Origin: an uncultured Planctomycetota bacterium
Lineage (GTDB): Bacteria > Planctomycetota > Phycisphaerae > UBA1845 > Fen-1342
NCBI GenBank assembly: GCA_900696525.1
Contig: CAADGL010000012.1
Span: 722,908 to 786,907 of the forward strand
Direction: 5' to 3'
DNA length: 64,000 bases
This document shows, one piece after another, positions 44,541 through 53,960 of this stretch. Within the stretch, counting starts at the first letter, position 1. Every line of letters starts with the position of its first letter. A program made the position numbers and the translations under genes. Under the pieces are notes generated by a model. It was not told where the DNA came from and ran no database searches. It saw only the letters and a program-made list of their open reading frames with translations.

Positions 44541-45635
44541 ATGCGCGAGCTGACGGTCGGCCGTATCCGCAAGAGCGACGACGAGATCCGGCAGGTGCTC
44601 GATGATCTGGATCGGCAGGCGACCAATACCGCCACGCCGAACGTGCGCGAGAGCGATCGATTCAAGTATCGAGCGTGCGCGATCGCGGTCGAGTTCCTCC
44701 AGGCGGGGCAGAAGATCGAGCCGGTGTCGGTGACGTCGCGAAACATCAGCCGTCACGGGCTGGGCTTCCTGATCGGCAAGTACGTTCACCCGGGCACGGA
44801 ATGCCGCGTGAGCCTGGTGACGCTGCACAGTTACGTTCACAAGGTGGACGGGACGGTCGTGCGCTGCCGCTACGTGCCGAACTCCGGCTCGGTGTACGAC
44901 GTGGGCGTGCGCTTCCCGACGCCGCTGGACGTGTCCATCTTCCACCGCGGCGCGGCGCGCATGCGCGTTCTCGTCGCCGACCAGAGCCCCACGCTGCACA
45001 AGCTCGTTGCCCGGCTGCTCGGCTCATTCAACGTGGAGCTGACCTCGACCTTCGACGGCGCCGACGCGCTGGAGAAGGTCGCCGCGGCGCGCTACGGCCT
45101 CGTGCTCATCGACCTCGACCTGCCGGGAACCGACGGCACCGCCGTCGTCCGCGAGATGCGCGAGCGCGGCTACATCGGCCACATCGTAGGCATGGGCGGC
45201 GTGCCGCACGACGAGGCGCGGCAGAAACTCATCGAAGCCGGTTGCGACGACTTCGTCCCCAAGCCCTTCCCGCCCGATGCGCTCGCCAAGCAGGCCGCCG
45301 CCCAGGTCGACGAGCCGCTCATCAGTACGCTGGCGGATGACGCCGACCTCGCCCCGGTGATCGACGACTTCGTCGCCGCCCTGCCGCGCCACGTCGCCGC
45401 GCTCGAAACAGCCTTCGCCGAGAAGGACACCGAGCAGATTCGCCGGACTGCCGCGAGCCTCTACGGCGAGGCGGCTGGCTTCGGGTTCGCGACGATCGGG
45501 GAGACCGCCTTGCACGTGCTCCAGGCGGTGGCGGAGGGCGCCGCGCCGGCCTTGCTGCGTCCGGCGTTGCAAAAGCTGCTGCGCGCGGCGCGCTGCGCGC
45601 GGCCTTCGACGGTCGTCCGCCAGTGCGCCGATTAG
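44541..45635 (+). CDS. PilZ - receiver - degenerate HPt signalling protein
   Basis: The 364-residue protein starts at ATG 44541 behind a GGGGG site. Domain 1 (about 35-135) is PilZ with the c-di-GMP motifs RFKYR (R40xxxR44) and NISRHG (N68xSxxG). Domain 2 (141-255) is a receiver with the acidic AD pair near 146, phospho-Asp D191 (LIDLDLPG) and K241 (KPF). Domain 3 (about 265-345) looks like an HPt helical bundle, but where the family has AHSLKG this reads AASLYG (304-309), so the phospho-His is replaced by Ala305 and the Lys by Tyr308. Thus it may read both c-di-GMP and a two-component signal but cannot relay phosphate through the HPt. Confidence 0.82.
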   Translation: MRELTVGRIRKSDDEIRQVLDDLDRQATNTATPNVRESDRFKYRACAIAVEFLQAGQKIEPVSVTSRNISRHGLGFLIGKYVHPGTECRVSLVTLHSYVHKVDGTVVRCRYVPNSGSVYDVGVRFPTPLDVSIFHRGAARMRVLVADQSPTLHKLVARLLGSFNVELTSTFDGADALEKVAAARYGLVLIDLDLPGTDGTAVVREMRERGYIGHIVGMGGVPHDEARQKLIEAGCDDFVPKPFPPDALAKQAAAQVDEPLISTLADDADLAPVIDDFVAALPRHVAALETAFAEKDTEQIRRTAASLYGEAAGFGFATIGETALHVLQAVAEGAAPALLRPALQKLLRAARCARPSTVVRQCAD

Positions 45636-45664
45636 CCGGCGCGGCCGCCGCTAGTCCGCCGGCT
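45634..45664. terminator. Hairpin spanning the stops of convergent genes
   Basis: AGCCGGCG (45634-45641) and CGCCGGCT (45657-45664) pair perfectly around a 15-nt loop, overlapping the last codons of both convergent genes. No T run is present. Possible shared 3'-end structure. Confidence 0.3.
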
Positions 45665-47468
45665 TCAGATCGACCTGCGTGTAGCGGATTCCCTCGCTGC
45701 TGGTGGCGGCGGTGATGATCGACTGGCCGTAGTGCTTCAGCAGCGAGCGTGCCTGGTCGAGCTTGTCGACGTTGAGGTTTCCGACCGAGGACTGGATGAG
45801 CCCGGCGCCCATCATGGCCGCCGGGTTGAACAGCGCGCCGCGCAGCGCGGCCTGGTGCCGCGCCAGCTCGATCGCGACCTCCATCAGTCGCCGGCCGTCC
45901 ATGTAGAAGACGCCCCAGGCCTCGCGCGGGGCGCTGCGCGCCGCGCGGCGGAAGCCCGGGTCCGACGCGAGCCCGTCGCCGGTCGCCGACTGGATGCGGC
46001 TTTCGACGAGCGGGGTGGAGCCGGCGTAGAGGGTCTCGGCGCCGGCGCCGATCGACAGGCCGAGGAGCTGCACGTCGAGCATCTGCTTGCCGGCCAGGTC
46101 GCGCGTCGAGAGCATGCCGGGATTCAGGCCGGCAAGCTGGCCGAGCAGGCGCTCGACGGCGGCGCGATCGCGATGACCGATAGTGAGCATCAGGCGGAAG
46201 GACTCCGGCGAATAGGGCCGCGTGGCCTGGAGGCACATCGCCAGCGGCCCGCGCAGGTTGCCGAAGAGCTGCTGCCGCAGGTCAAGATTGCCGTCGGGCG
46301 TCGGCAGGCTGCTGATATTCGACTTGAACTCGTCGGCCATCGCCGGGTCGTACTGCCGCAGCATCCGCTCGATCTCGTCGATGAGCGCCGGGGGATCGAC
46401 GTTGACGGCGGCGAAGAAGATGGCGTCGGCGGGGACGTCGGCGGGCGGGACGAGGTCGCGGTTGGGCATGGTGAGCAGGCGCACCAGGCCGCTGCGCTGC
46501 TGCTCGAGCAGCAGCAACGTGGCTTCGAGCTTGTAGTTGAAGTCCTCGCCGTTGACGGACACGTGACCGATCAGGCTGCCGAGCGCCCTGAGGCCGAGCG
46601 TGGCGAAGGCCTTCCGTCCGGACTCGTCCATGTCCACCTGGGCCATCTCGATCAGCCGCGGCACGTTGACCAGGAACCGGACCGACCCGAGCGGCTCGAA
46701 CTGGCGCGTCAGCGCCCGATAGCTGGCGCTCTCGCGTAACGGGCCGGCACGGCGCTGTTCGCGTAACACGTCCTGAACCTGCTCGGCGCCGCCGGCGATG
46801 ATCAGGCGGTCCGGCGTCAGGCAGAGCGCCAGGCCGGCGGGCAGGGCATCCGCCGAGAAGAGATAGTCGAGCGCTTTCTCGATCGCGCGCATGATCGCTT
46901 CTTCGCCCCCGCGTCCGCCGAACAGCTCGTCCAGCTCGTCGGGCGTCTCTCCGGCGCGTGATCTCTTGAACGTCGCGATCTGCTGCGAGGCGAACTCGAC
47001 CGTCTCGTGCTGGTCGGCGTTGGCTTTCAGGTGGGTGACGATCTTCTCGTAGTACTCCTTCATCAGCGCCGCGTCGTCCACACCGACGACCAGCGCGAAA
47101 CGGAACGGGTCTTCCTTGTCGCCGGTGCTCTGGGCGAAGACGGCCAGGCCGCCGCCGAAGGGATTCTTGAGACGGTCGGCGGGGACGTCCAGGAACTTGG
47201 CCAGCCGGCCCTTGAACTCCTCGAAGAAACTCAGGCCGGTGCGGATGTCGTCGGACAGGTCCTTCATCGCCGGGCTGCTGAGCAGGGCGTAGGTCGAGGT
47301 CTTCTCGAAGCGGGCCTGAAGGTCGCGCACGTCGTCGACGCCGACGAAGAACAGCGCGTCCGCCGGCGCCCACTCGGCCGGGTCTACCCGCTGGGCCACG
47401 GCGACGGCCGCGCCGGACAGCGCCAGCATCGCCCACAAGACTGAAACGCGCCCGGTGCTTGCCGACAT
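45651..47468 (-). CDS. Large exported protein, DUF3352-like, function unknown
   Basis: The 605-residue protein has a signal peptide (residues 1-25, ending VAVAQ). Repeated blocks in both halves read PADALFFVGVDDVRDLQ and PADAIFFAAVNVDPPALIDEI, followed by helical segments, which suggests an internal duplication of one domain. NPFGGGLAVFAQ and LPAGLALCLTPDRLIIAGG fit the DUF3352 style common in planctomycetes and cyanobacteria. ATG 47468 is chosen because GGAGAG lies just upstream; ATG 47480 is the alternative. The start is 24 nt from the protease gene's stop, so co-transcription is probable. No catalytic motif is evident. Confidence 0.72.
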   Translation of the reverse strand: MSASTGRVSVLWAMLALSGAAVAVAQRVDPAEWAPADALFFVGVDDVRDLQARFEKTSTYALLSSPAMKDLSDDIRTGLSFFEEFKGRLAKFLDVPADRLKNPFGGGLAVFAQSTGDKEDPFRFALVVGVDDAALMKEYYEKIVTHLKANADQHETVEFASQQIATFKRSRAGETPDELDELFGGRGGEEAIMRAIEKALDYLFSADALPAGLALCLTPDRLIIAGGAEQVQDVLREQRRAGPLRESASYRALTRQFEPLGSVRFLVNVPRLIEMAQVDMDESGRKAFATLGLRALGSLIGHVSVNGEDFNYKLEATLLLLEQQRSGLVRLLTMPNRDLVPPADVPADAIFFAAVNVDPPALIDEIERMLRQYDPAMADEFKSNISSLPTPDGNLDLRQQLFGNLRGPLAMCLQATRPYSPESFRLMLTIGHRDRAAVERLLGQLAGLNPGMLSTRDLAGKQMLDVQLLGLSIGAGAETLYAGSTPLVESRIQSATGDGLASDPGFRRAARSAPREAWGVFYMDGRRLMEVAIELARHQAALRGALFNPAAMMGAGLIQSSVGNLNVDKLDQARSLLKHYGQSIITAATSSEGIRYTQVDLKPAD

Positions 47469-47492
47469 TGATCTCTCCATGGATTGAACCTG

Positions 47493-48446
47493 CTAGTCGC
47501 GGCTGGGGGCCGGGGGCGGCTCCGGCGCCTGCCGCGCCGGGGGCTGAAGGTAGCGATAGCCCGCCGCCGAGCTCTCGGCGTTGTAGGCAAAAGCCTCGCG
47601 GTTCCGCAGGAAGTCGATGGCATAGCGGATGGGGATGGCGAAGCCGAGGCCCTCGCCGAACATCAGCTTCATGTTGGTCACGCCCACGACCTCGCCGCGG
47701 GCGTTGAAGAGCGGCCCGCCGGAGTTCCCCGGGTTGATCTGCGTCGTGGTCTGGATGTAGGCCAGGCCGCTGTCGGCCCGGTTGCGGCGGCTGACGATGC
47801 CCTGCGACACGGTGCGCTCGAGGCCCATCGGGTTGCCGATGGCGAAGACGGTGTCGCCGTCGCGCAGCTCGTCGCTCTCGGCCAGGTAAGTGATGACGGG
47901 ATCGTAACCCGGGGGAAGCTGGACGCGCAGCAGGGCCAGGTCGAGAAACGGGTTGGTGGCGACGATATCGACGTCCTCGAACTTCTGGCGGCGGAATTCG
48001 TCGCCGACCTTGCGGAAGACGGTGACGGCGATGCGCGTCTCGCCCTCGATGACGTGGAAGTTGGTGAGCAGGTGGCCTTCCCTGCTGATGAAAAAGCCGC
48101 TGCCCTGTCCGGCCGGCGAAGAGACGAGCACAACGCCTTCGCCGAACTTCTCGGCGAGCGTCTTGACGCTGCGCACCGGCATGTGCCGGGTGCTGTAGAG
48201 GTGCTCGGTGGTCGCCCCGAGCTGCTGAGCGTCGCCCTCCTCGCGGCGGGTTTCGAGGCTGCGGATATGGGCGCGCGGAATGGTCAGCAGGTCGAAGCCC
48301 AGGTCGACGATCACCCGGTCGGGATACTCGCGCAGCACTTCGCCCGTGATCGTCTGACCCTCGTTCAGGACGATCACTACTTCGGCGGCGCGGCCCCAGG
48401 CCGGCAGCGCCGTAGCCAGCAGCAACAGCAGCACACGCGATCGCAT
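47493..48446 (-). CDS. Trypsin-like serine protease (S1C, no PDZ)
   Basis: The 317-residue protein has a signal peptide (MRSRVLLLLLATALPAWGRA) and a beta-rich N-terminal stretch (22-65, VVIVLNEGQTITGEV) that looks like a small surface-binding or LSM/SH3-like domain. The protease triad is His131 (TNFHVIEG), Asp169 (DLALLRV) and Ser242 (NPGNSGGPL), as in DegP/HtrA, but no PDZ domain follows. The Pro-rich tail ends APEPPPAPSRD. It should act in the periplasm or on the surface. AGAGG precedes the ATG. It lies directly upstream of the DUF3352-like gene. Confidence 0.88.
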   Translation of the reverse strand: MRSRVLLLLLATALPAWGRAAEVVIVLNEGQTITGEVLREYPDRVIVDLGFDLLTIPRAHIRSLETRREEGDAQQLGATTEHLYSTRHMPVRSVKTLAEKFGEGVVLVSSPAGQGSGFFISREGHLLTNFHVIEGETRIAVTVFRKVGDEFRRQKFEDVDIVATNPFLDLALLRVQLPPGYDPVITYLAESDELRDGDTVFAIGNPMGLERTVSQGIVSRRNRADSGLAYIQTTTQINPGNSGGPLFNARGEVVGVTNMKLMFGEGLGFAIPIRYAIDFLRNREAFAYNAESSAAGYRYLQPPARQAPEPPPAPSRD

Positions 48447-48604
48447 GAGAGCCTCTTGGGGCGCGTTGGTCGGGAACGCTGCCGGCTGCGCCCACCGGCA
48501 GACTTCTCTGAATGCCGCATGTATCCTAGACAGTCGGTCACGGTGCTACAAGCCGCACCTCGCCGCCCGTATCATCTGGGGCGCCTCGCGCGAGGGTTTT
48601 TCCC

Positions 48605-49168
48605 ATGAGCGGCCAGCCTTCACAGGTGCGCGTCTGCGTCCGCCCCGGCTGCGGACACCACAATCCACCCCATGCGGGGGCCTGTGCCGCCTGTGGAGCG
48701 CCGCTGCCGCCGGTGCGGCCCGCCACCCCCGGCCCGCACACCGGGGGCGCGCTGCCGGCCGAAATCCGCGGCCTGGCGCTGGGGCTCGCGTTCGGCGGCG
48801 CCCTGGCCCTGTACTTCGGATTCAACCTGCTCCCGACGCCCAAGCCCGGCGCCGCGGATGAGATCAACCAGGTCTGGCTCGCGCTGGACTCGGCCTTCAA
48901 TGTCGCGCTGAAGGTGGTTGGTGCGGCCCTGCTGCTCGCCGCCGCCGCCGCGCTGACCGGCAAGCCGGCGGCGGCGCTGCTGGCACTGTTAGTGGAGGCG
49001 GGCGCGGGAATCGTGTTCCTGGCGGTCAGCGTGCTCTGGTTGGTGAAGTGGCGGTCGCTGAGCCTGATGACCCTCGTGATGCTGATCCTCGGCGTCCTGT
49101 CGCTGGCCTCGTTGCGGCACGTCTGGAAGCTTCACCTGGCGGCGCGCAGCGCCGCGGCCGCGCCCTGA
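48605..49168 (+). CDS. Zinc-ribbon multi-pass membrane protein
   Basis: The 187-residue protein has an N-terminal zinc ribbon, CVRPGC and then CAAC (four cysteines, residues 11-30), and three or four hydrophobic segments (about 54-75, 100-120, 122-145, 150-172). This zinc-ribbon plus membrane layout is common in planctomycetal hypothetical proteins. The ribbon probably faces the cytoplasm. It lies 18 nt before the ThiF-like gene. Function unknown. Confidence 0.7.
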   Translation: MSGQPSQVRVCVRPGCGHHNPPHAGACAACGAPLPPVRPATPGPHTGGALPAEIRGLALGLAFGGALALYFGFNLLPTPKPGAADEINQVWLALDSAFNVALKVVGAALLLAAAAALTGKPAAALLALLVEAGAGIVFLAVSVLWLVKWRSLSLMTLVMLILGVLSLASLRHVWKLHLAARSAAAAP

Positions 49169-49186
49169 GGCCGGAGGCCGCGCATC

Positions 49187-50221
49187 ATGGATCCGCAACT
49201 CGCCCGTTACAGCCGGCAGATGCTCTTCGAGCGGATCGGCCCGGAGGGTCAGCGGCGCCTGAAGCACGCCAGCGTGGCGCTGATCGGCTGCGGAGCGCTC
49301 GGCAGCGCGTTGGCGGACATGCTGATCCGCGCCGGCGTGGGGCAAACCCGGCTGATCGACCGCGACTTCGTCGAGATCTCCAACCTCCAGCGGCAGACGC
49401 TGTTCGACGAGCACGACGTCGCCGCCAACCTCCCCAAGGCCGTCGCCGCCGCCCGCAAGCTGAAGCGCGTCAACTCGGCCGTCGAAGTCGAGCCGGTCGT
49501 GGCGGACGTCAACTGCGGCAACGCCGTCGCCCTGTGCGAGGGCGCCGACCTGATCCTCGACGGCACGGACAACTTCGAGACGCGATACCTCATCAACGAC
49601 GTCGCCGTGAAGCTCGGAACGCCCTGGGTCTACGGCGCCTGCACGGCGGCCGAGGGAATGATGATGGTGGTGATCCCGGGCCGGACGCCCTGCCTCCGCT
49701 GCCTGTGGGCCGATGCCCCGCCGCCCGGAAGCACCCCCACGTGCGAGACGGCGGGCGTGCTGGCGCCGGCGGTGCAGATCGTGGCCGGCTTCCAGGCGAT
49801 CGAGGCGCTCAAGCTGCTGGCCGGGCGCGAGGACGACCTGCTCGGCCGGCTTCTGGCCATCGAAGCCTGGACCGGCCGCGTGCGCACCTTCAGCGTCGAG
49901 CCCGAGCGGCGCTCCGACGACTGCCCCTGCTGCGCTGAGCGCCGCTTCGAGTATCTCTCCGGCGAGAAGGTCGCGTCCTCCGTCACGCTGTGCGGCCGCA
50001 ACGCCGTCCAGGTGCTGCCGCCGGCCGGCGCCCGGGTGGAATTCAAGCAGGTCGCCGCGGGGCTGCCGGGCGGCGCGCGGGCCGTGTCGAACGAGTTTCT
50101 GCTGCGGTTTCAGGCGGATGGCTGCGGGGTGACGCTGTTTCCTGATGGACGGGCGATCATCACGGGCACGGCCGACACCGCTGTGGCGCGCGGCATCTAC
50201 GCGCGCTACATCGGGAGTTGA
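49187..50221 (+). CDS. ThiF/MoeB/HesA-family E1-like adenylyltransferase
   Basis: The 344-residue enzyme should adenylate the C-terminus of a ubiquitin-like sulfur carrier (ThiS or MoaD type). It has RYSRQMLFERIG at the start, the nucleotide loop LIGCGALGS (about 33-41), DRDFVEISNLQRQ, DGTDNFETRYLIND, and the zinc pairs CLRC and CPCC. A Cys-bearing region CETAGVLAP is in the usual active-site crossover. The last 100 residues after the zinc site are an extension with beta-like sequence. No ThiS, MoaD or rhodanese gene is adjacent, so thiamine and molybdopterin roles cannot be separated. Confidence 0.9.
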   Translation: MDPQLARYSRQMLFERIGPEGQRRLKHASVALIGCGALGSALADMLIRAGVGQTRLIDRDFVEISNLQRQTLFDEHDVAANLPKAVAAARKLKRVNSAVEVEPVVADVNCGNAVALCEGADLILDGTDNFETRYLINDVAVKLGTPWVYGACTAAEGMMMVVIPGRTPCLRCLWADAPPPGSTPTCETAGVLAPAVQIVAGFQAIEALKLLAGREDDLLGRLLAIEAWTGRVRTFSVEPERRSDDCPCCAERRFEYLSGEKVASSVTLCGRNAVQVLPPAGARVEFKQVAAGLPGGARAVSNEFLLRFQADGCGVTLFPDGRAIITGTADTAVARGIYARYIGS

Positions 50222-50235
50222 CGGACAACAGGCCG

Positions 50236-50715
50236 CTACTGCGGCTCGAAGCCGAGTTCGCGGAGCCAGGCGTCCACCTGTTCCGGCGGCAGGCCGGTGC
50301 GCTTCTCGCGCGGCTCGGCGGATGGCCGGATCGGGCGGGCCAAGTCGCGCAGCACGTGCCGCCAGAACGCGTCGGAGCGCACGGTCCGGGCGCGTCGTCG
50401 TCGGGCGGCGGCGGCGATCTCACGATCGGTGGAGACAACGATGAGTCGGCGCGGGGCCGAGTCCTTCTGGACGAGGCCGATCAGCACGCTGTCGGCGCTG
50501 ACGCCCGCGCCGCTGTAGATCACCGAAAGGCTCGGCGCGGCCGGGGCGGGCTCGCGCGGCGGGCGGCCGTCAAAGACGATGCACACGTCGTCGCGTCGTC
50601 GCCGGGTCCACTCGATGAGGCGCGCCACGAGCGACGTGCGGCCGGGCTGCCACTCGCCCGGCTCGACGTCGCGCGCCGCGAAGACGAGGTTGTTTCCGTC
50701 GATGAGCACCGGCAT
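50236..50715 (-). CDS. YacP-like NYN-domain ribonuclease
   Basis: The 159-residue protein opens MPVLIDGNNLVFAAR, with the acidic Asp6 and Asn pair of the PIN-like NYN fold. DDVCIVFDGRPP, YSGAGVSADSVLI and STDREIAAAARRRRART provide the further acidic and basic positions. The YacP group (B. subtilis Rae1) contains ribosome-associated nucleases. ATG 50715 is preferred because the motif starts there; GTG 50760 would add 15 residues. It converges on the ThiF-like gene and diverges from the cyclase. Confidence 0.82.
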   Translation of the reverse strand: MPVLIDGNNLVFAARDVEPGEWQPGRTSLVARLIEWTRRRRDDVCIVFDGRPPREPAPAAPSLSVIYSGAGVSADSVLIGLVQKDSAPRRLIVVSTDREIAAAARRRRARTVRSDAFWRHVLRDLARPIRPSAEPREKRTGLPPEQVDAWLRELGFEPQ

Positions 50716-50813
50716 GCGTTCACTCTGCGCGGGCGTCGGCGCTGGGCTCGCGGCGGACACGGGCGAGCGCCGGCGGGTTGCGGGCGCCCCGCTTCAGACG
50801 AACAATAGCCCTG

Positions 50814-53800
50814 ATGGCGGGTGAAACCAAGTCGGCCGAGAAGCGAACGCCGTCCGGCCGCCAGCGGCGGGGCGAGCGCTGGGCGCTGCGCGTGGGCGGG
50901 CTGATGACGGTGTGCGTGCTCGCGGCGCAGCAGGCGGGCGTGCTGGACTGGTTCGAGTACATGGCGTTGGACCTGCGTTTCGCATGGTCGGCGCTCAACC
51001 CGAGCCGCGTGCGCCCGGACATCGTGTGCATCGCCATCGACGATCGCTCGCTGGAGCGCGTCGGGCGCTGGCCGTGGCCGCGCGACGTGCAGGCGGGCGT
51101 GCTGGGCGTGGCGGGCGAGCTGGGGGCCCGGGCGCTGCTCGTCGATATCACGTACATCGAGGAGGAACCGCCGCGGGCGTCCGTTCCGGGAGACGCCGAT
51201 CTGCTGCTGCCGGCCGAGCGAATCAGCCTGGACGGCCTCGTGCTGACATTCCCGGATCGAGCGCTGGCTGACGCCATCGCGCTGTGCCAGAACGTCTACC
51301 TGGCGTACGACTTCGCCGCGTTCGACCTCGAACGCAGCGACGCCTTTCGCTCGGCCGTCGAGGCCTGGCTGCGGGATGATCCGCGCGGCGCCGCGGCCGC
51401 CCTCGCCCGGCGCGATCCGCGCGCCGCGCAGCTCGACGCCAACGCCACCCGCGAGGCCGGCGCTCGGCCGCCCCTCTCCGCGTTGCAGCGCGCCCGGATC
51501 ACCGCCGAGATGCGCCGCCACCGGCTCTGGGACATCAAGCAGGCGCTGCAAGCCGTCACGGGGACCGGCGAACAGGAGACCGAGGCGTACTCGGGCGTAT
51601 ACACGCGTTGCCTTCAGGCGGCGCTGCGCGAGGAGGCGCGCGCCTGGCTCGACGCCCGGCCGGAGCGCTGGCGCCTGCCGCCGCCCGAGCTGTTCAGGGA
51701 GCTGTTCGCCGCGCTGAGCGACGCGCCGTTCGAGAACACGACGCCGTTCAAGAGCGCCCTGGTGCTGGCCGTCCGCGAGGTGCTGGGCGCGCGGGCGACC
51801 GCCGCAACCGCTCCGTTTCCCGTGGAGCACGTGCGGGCGCTGGCGCGCCAGGTCGAGGGCTTCTCGCCCGTCTACTTCCTGCATGCCCGCGCCGCCCGGC
51901 GCTGCGGCTTCGTCAATTTCAGCCCCGACAGCGACAAGGTCATGCGCCGGATGGAGCTGTTCCGGCGGTATGACGACGCGCTGCTCGTGCAGCTCGCGCT
52001 GGCGCTGGGCTGCGACGAGCTGCGCCCGGACGGTCCGCCCGAAGCCGGCGGCGGCTTTCTGCGCCTGCGCGCGGGCGGACGTTCGCTGCGGCTCCAGCTC
52101 GACGCCGAGCACCGCGCGCTCGTGCCCTGGACCCCCGCCGACCTGCCCTCGTTCAAGATGATCCCCGCGGAGGCGCTGCACCAGGTCTTCCGCGATCGAG
52201 GGCTGATGGAATTGAACCGTGCCAGCGCCCTCGATACGCTTTTTGCGGTGCTGCGGTGTGACCAGCGGCCGCCGTTCGGGCCGGCGCGGCTGCTCGTCGA
52301 AGAGGCCAACGAGCTCGACGCGCGCCGCGCGCTGGCCGCCCCGGACGAGCGCAACCGCCTGGCCGCCGAGGTCGACCGCCTGCTGCACACGATCGTCTCT
52401 CAGCAGGAGATCGTCGAGCGATTCCGCGTCCACGGGCTTCAGTTGGCGGACGGCGAGCCGGCGCCCTGGGCGGCGGCCCCGCCCGACGTCGTCGCCGCGG
52501 TGGAGATGCTGCCGGCCTGGTCCGCGGCGAATCGCGATCTGGCGGCGGAGGTCGAATACACGATCGAGCGCCTGCGCCCGGAGATCCAGGACAAGCTGTG
52601 CCTGCTGGGCTACACGGCCACCTCGCTGGCCGACCAGGTAGCCACGCCGATCCACGCGCGCCTGCCGGGCGTCCTGGCTCACGCCAGCCTGCTGAACGGC
52701 TTGCTGAACGGGCGCATGGTCACGTGGATGCCGCAGTGGGCGTCGCTGCTGCTGACGGCGGCGTTCGGGGCGGCGGCGACGGTCCTGAGCACGTGGCGGC
52801 GTTCGCACCAGGCGGTGATCGAGATTGCGGCGCTCGTGCTGGTGTTCCTGGCCGTGGGCGGCTGGATGGCCTTCAAGCTGTGGCTGCTTTGGGTCTGGCT
52901 TACGCCCGTCGTGATCGTCAGCTTCCTGTGCTATTTCGCGATCGCCGTCTACCGCTACATCTTCGTCGACCGCGAGCGGCGCGAGCTGGCGACGGCGCTG
53001 GGCCAGTACACCTCGAAGCAGATCGCGCTCCAGGTCGCCGAGAACCCCGAGCTCTGCCGCCGGGCGGAAATGCGCGAAGTCACCGCGATGTTCACCGACC
53101 TCAAGGGCTTCACCGGCATCTCGGAGCGCATCGGCGCCGAGCGCACCCAGCGCGTGCTCAACCTGTGCCTCGGACGCTTCACCGAGGTCATGCTGCGCCA
53201 CGAGGCCATGGTCAACAAGTTCATCGGCGACGGCGTCTTCGCCTTCTGGAACCCGGTCATCAATCCGCAGCCGGACCACGCCCGGCGCGCCTGCCGCACG
53301 GCGCTCGATCTGCTCGCCGCGCTCGAGCAGCTCAAGCGCGAGCAGGCCGCCGCCGGCGACGACATCTTCTCCGAGTTGACGCTGCGGATCGGCGTCGCCA
53401 CCGGAAACGCCATCGTCGGCCCCTGCGGCTCCGAGCAGAAGTTCGACTACACCTGCATCGGCGACAGCGTCAACGTCGCCGCCCGGCTGGAGTCGGCCAA
53501 CAAGTTCTACAGCACGGCGATCCTCATCAGCGGGCCGACCCAGGCCGCCGTCGACGGGCACTTCGTCAGCCGGGCGCTCGGAGGCGTGCAGGTGAAGGGC
53601 AAGCGCCAGGCCGTGCAGGTGTACGAGCTGCTCGGGCGCATCGGCGATGTTCCCGGCGAGACGCTCTCCTACGCGCAGGTCTTCGGCCGGGCCGTCGAGC
53701 TGTTCCAGAAGCGGCGCTTCGAGGAGGCCGGCGAGCTCTTCGAGTTCTGCCGCATGCTGAGAAAGGACGACCCGGCGGTGCGGCATTACGCGGGTGCGGC

Positions 53801-53867
53801 GCAGTTGTATCGCGAGCACAGCCCGGGCCCGGACTGGAGCGGGGCGATTGAGCTGGTCGAGAAGTAG
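50814..53867 (+). CDS. CHASE2-domain class III adenylate cyclase
   Basis: The 1017-residue protein has an N-terminal hydrophobic segment (about 29-42), a CHASE2-type sensor start (RPDIVCIAIDDRSLERVG with WPWPRD) and then an unusually long, Arg/Ala-rich insert from about 125 to 590. The sensor resumes near LCLLGYTATSLADQV. Three transmembrane helices lie at about 643-710. The catalytic domain (about 730-920) has both metal aspartates (FTDLKGF, FIGDGVFAFW), the adenine-specifying Lys (NKFIGDG) and Thr (DYTCIGD), and the NVAARLE Asn/Arg pair. This fits ATP cyclisation. A short TPR-like tail follows. ATG 50814 chosen over TTG 50778. Confidence 0.88.
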   Translation: MAGETKSAEKRTPSGRQRRGERWALRVGGLMTVCVLAAQQAGVLDWFEYMALDLRFAWSALNPSRVRPDIVCIAIDDRSLERVGRWPWPRDVQAGVLGVAGELGARALLVDITYIEEEPPRASVPGDADLLLPAERISLDGLVLTFPDRALADAIALCQNVYLAYDFAAFDLERSDAFRSAVEAWLRDDPRGAAAALARRDPRAAQLDANATREAGARPPLSALQRARITAEMRRHRLWDIKQALQAVTGTGEQETEAYSGVYTRCLQAALREEARAWLDARPERWRLPPPELFRELFAALSDAPFENTTPFKSALVLAVREVLGARATAATAPFPVEHVRALARQVEGFSPVYFLHARAARRCGFVNFSPDSDKVMRRMELFRRYDDALLVQLALALGCDELRPDGPPEAGGGFLRLRAGGRSLRLQLDAEHRALVPWTPADLPSFKMIPAEALHQVFRDRGLMELNRASALDTLFAVLRCDQRPPFGPARLLVEEANELDARRALAAPDERNRLAAEVDRLLHTIVSQQEIVERFRVHGLQLADGEPAPWAAAPPDVVAAVEMLPAWSAANRDLAAEVEYTIERLRPEIQDKLCLLGYTATSLADQVATPIHARLPGVLAHASLLNGLLNGRMVTWMPQWASLLLTAAFGAAATVLSTWRRSHQAVIEIAALVLVFLAVGGWMAFKLWLLWVWLTPVVIVSFLCYFAIAVYRYIFVDRERRELATALGQYTSKQIALQVAENPELCRRAEMREVTAMFTDLKGFTGISERIGAERTQRVLNLCLGRFTEVMLRHEAMVNKFIGDGVFAFWNPVINPQPDHARRACRTALDLLAALEQLKREQAAAGDDIFSELTLRIGVATGNAIVGPCGSEQKFDYTCIGDSVNVAARLESANKFYSTAILISGPTQAAVDGHFVSRALGGVQVKGKRQAVQVYELLGRIGDVPGETLSYAQVFGRAVELFQKRRFEEAGELFEFCRMLRKDDPAVRHYAGAAQLYREHSPGPDWSGAIELVEK

Positions 53868-53960
53868 GAGCCGTGATCGCAGTGCAGGTCTTTCAATGCG
53901 GCTCAATCGTTCGGGAGAGTGCGATCTCGCCCGTGACTACCAACATGCTGCTTTCGGGGT

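Noticed and set aside
50520..53906. 1128-codon minus-strand frame
   Set aside because: Antisense to the CHASE2 cyclase, whose motifs are complete.
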